Assembly (NCBI GenBank): GCA_019090365.1
Contig: JAHRWC010000092.1
Location: 1-6,817 of the forward strand
Length of the DNA stretch: 6,817 nt
Direction: 5' to 3'
From: Flavobacteriaceae bacterium
GTDB taxonomy: Bacteria > Bacteroidota > Bacteroidia > Flavobacteriales > Flavobacteriaceae
The notes beneath the pieces were generated by a model that saw only the letters and a list, made by a program, of their open reading frames with translations, was not told where the DNA came from and made no database searches. A program made the translations under genes and the position numbers. Each line of letters starts with the position of its first letter. Position 1 is the stretch's first letter. Below are positions 6,766-6,817 of this stretch, piece after piece.

Positions 6766-6817
6766 ATGCGCATTTCCTTTCTTTTAGTATTACTTGCCCT
6801 AAGTATTTCATGTACTA
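6766..6817 (+). CDS. Partial lipoprotein gene, signal peptide only
   Basis: The 17 visible codons read MRISFLLVLLALSISCT and run off the window edge. This is a lipoprotein signal peptide: an arginine at position 2, a leucine-rich core and a lipobox-like LSISC with C16 as the predicted lipidated residue after signal peptidase II cleavage. A nine-A run at 6751-6759 precedes the ATG and two -7 elements lie upstream, which fits a real Bacteroidetes start. The gene is divergent from the methyltransferase, with 74 bp between the two starts. The mature protein is not visible, so no function can be given. The main doubt is the short length of evidence. Confidence 0.68.
   Translation, partial: MRISFLLVLLALSISCT

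Noticed and set aside
6675..6815. Another open stretch on the minus strand that could be the tail of an upstream gene
   Set aside because: The translation is Lys/Asn/Phe/Tyr-rich noise from A/T runs, it overlaps the methyltransferase start, and it covers the promoter elements and the divergent lipoprotein start.
1..6817. Mobile elements, CRISPR arrays, tRNA or rRNA genes
   Set aside because: No terminal inverted repeats, transposase motifs, regularly spaced repeats or RNA gene signatures were seen on either strand.

Overview
The window looks like ordinary chromosomal DNA from a member of the Bacteroidetes, most likely the family Flavobacteriaceae. Four things point there: the DNA is strongly AT-rich; two secreted proteins end in type IX secretion system (T9SS) type A sorting tails; starts are preceded by A-rich stretches instead of Shine-Dalgarno sequences; and the intergenic regions carry copies of the Bacteroidetes -7 promoter element TAnnTTTG. 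The genus cannot be fixed from the sequence.

Layout. The left edge (1-1303, minus strand) holds the first 434 codons of purL, the large single-chain FGAM synthase of purine biosynthesis; its C-terminal two thirds lie outside. A 140-bp divergent promoter region separates it from a 970-residue secreted multidomain protein (1444-4356, plus strand). That protein has a signal peptide, a large N-terminal module of about 400 residues, two CARDB-like beta-sandwich repeats, a GEVED-like domain and a T9SS tail. A strong symmetric hairpin at 4377-4417 follows and can terminate transcription from both sides. Converging on it from the right is a two-gene minus-strand unit: an RsmB/NOP-type RNA m5C methyltransferase (5483-6691), then, after an 8-bp gap, a secreted endonuclease I family nuclease with its own T9SS tail (4434-5474). 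At the right edge a new plus-strand gene starts at 6766. Only its first 17 codons are visible, and they encode a typical lipoprotein signal peptide.

The genes do not form one pathway. purL and the methyltransferase are housekeeping genes. The two T9SS clients are exported: one is a probable extracellular nucleic-acid scavenging enzyme, the other a surface or adhesin-like protein of unknown role. No mobile element, CRISPR array, tRNA, rRNA or defence system is visible. The least obvious results are the shorter start for the methyltransferase (6691, not the longest frame at 6811), the partial divergent lipoprotein gene, and the non-canonical sorting tail of the 970-residue protein.
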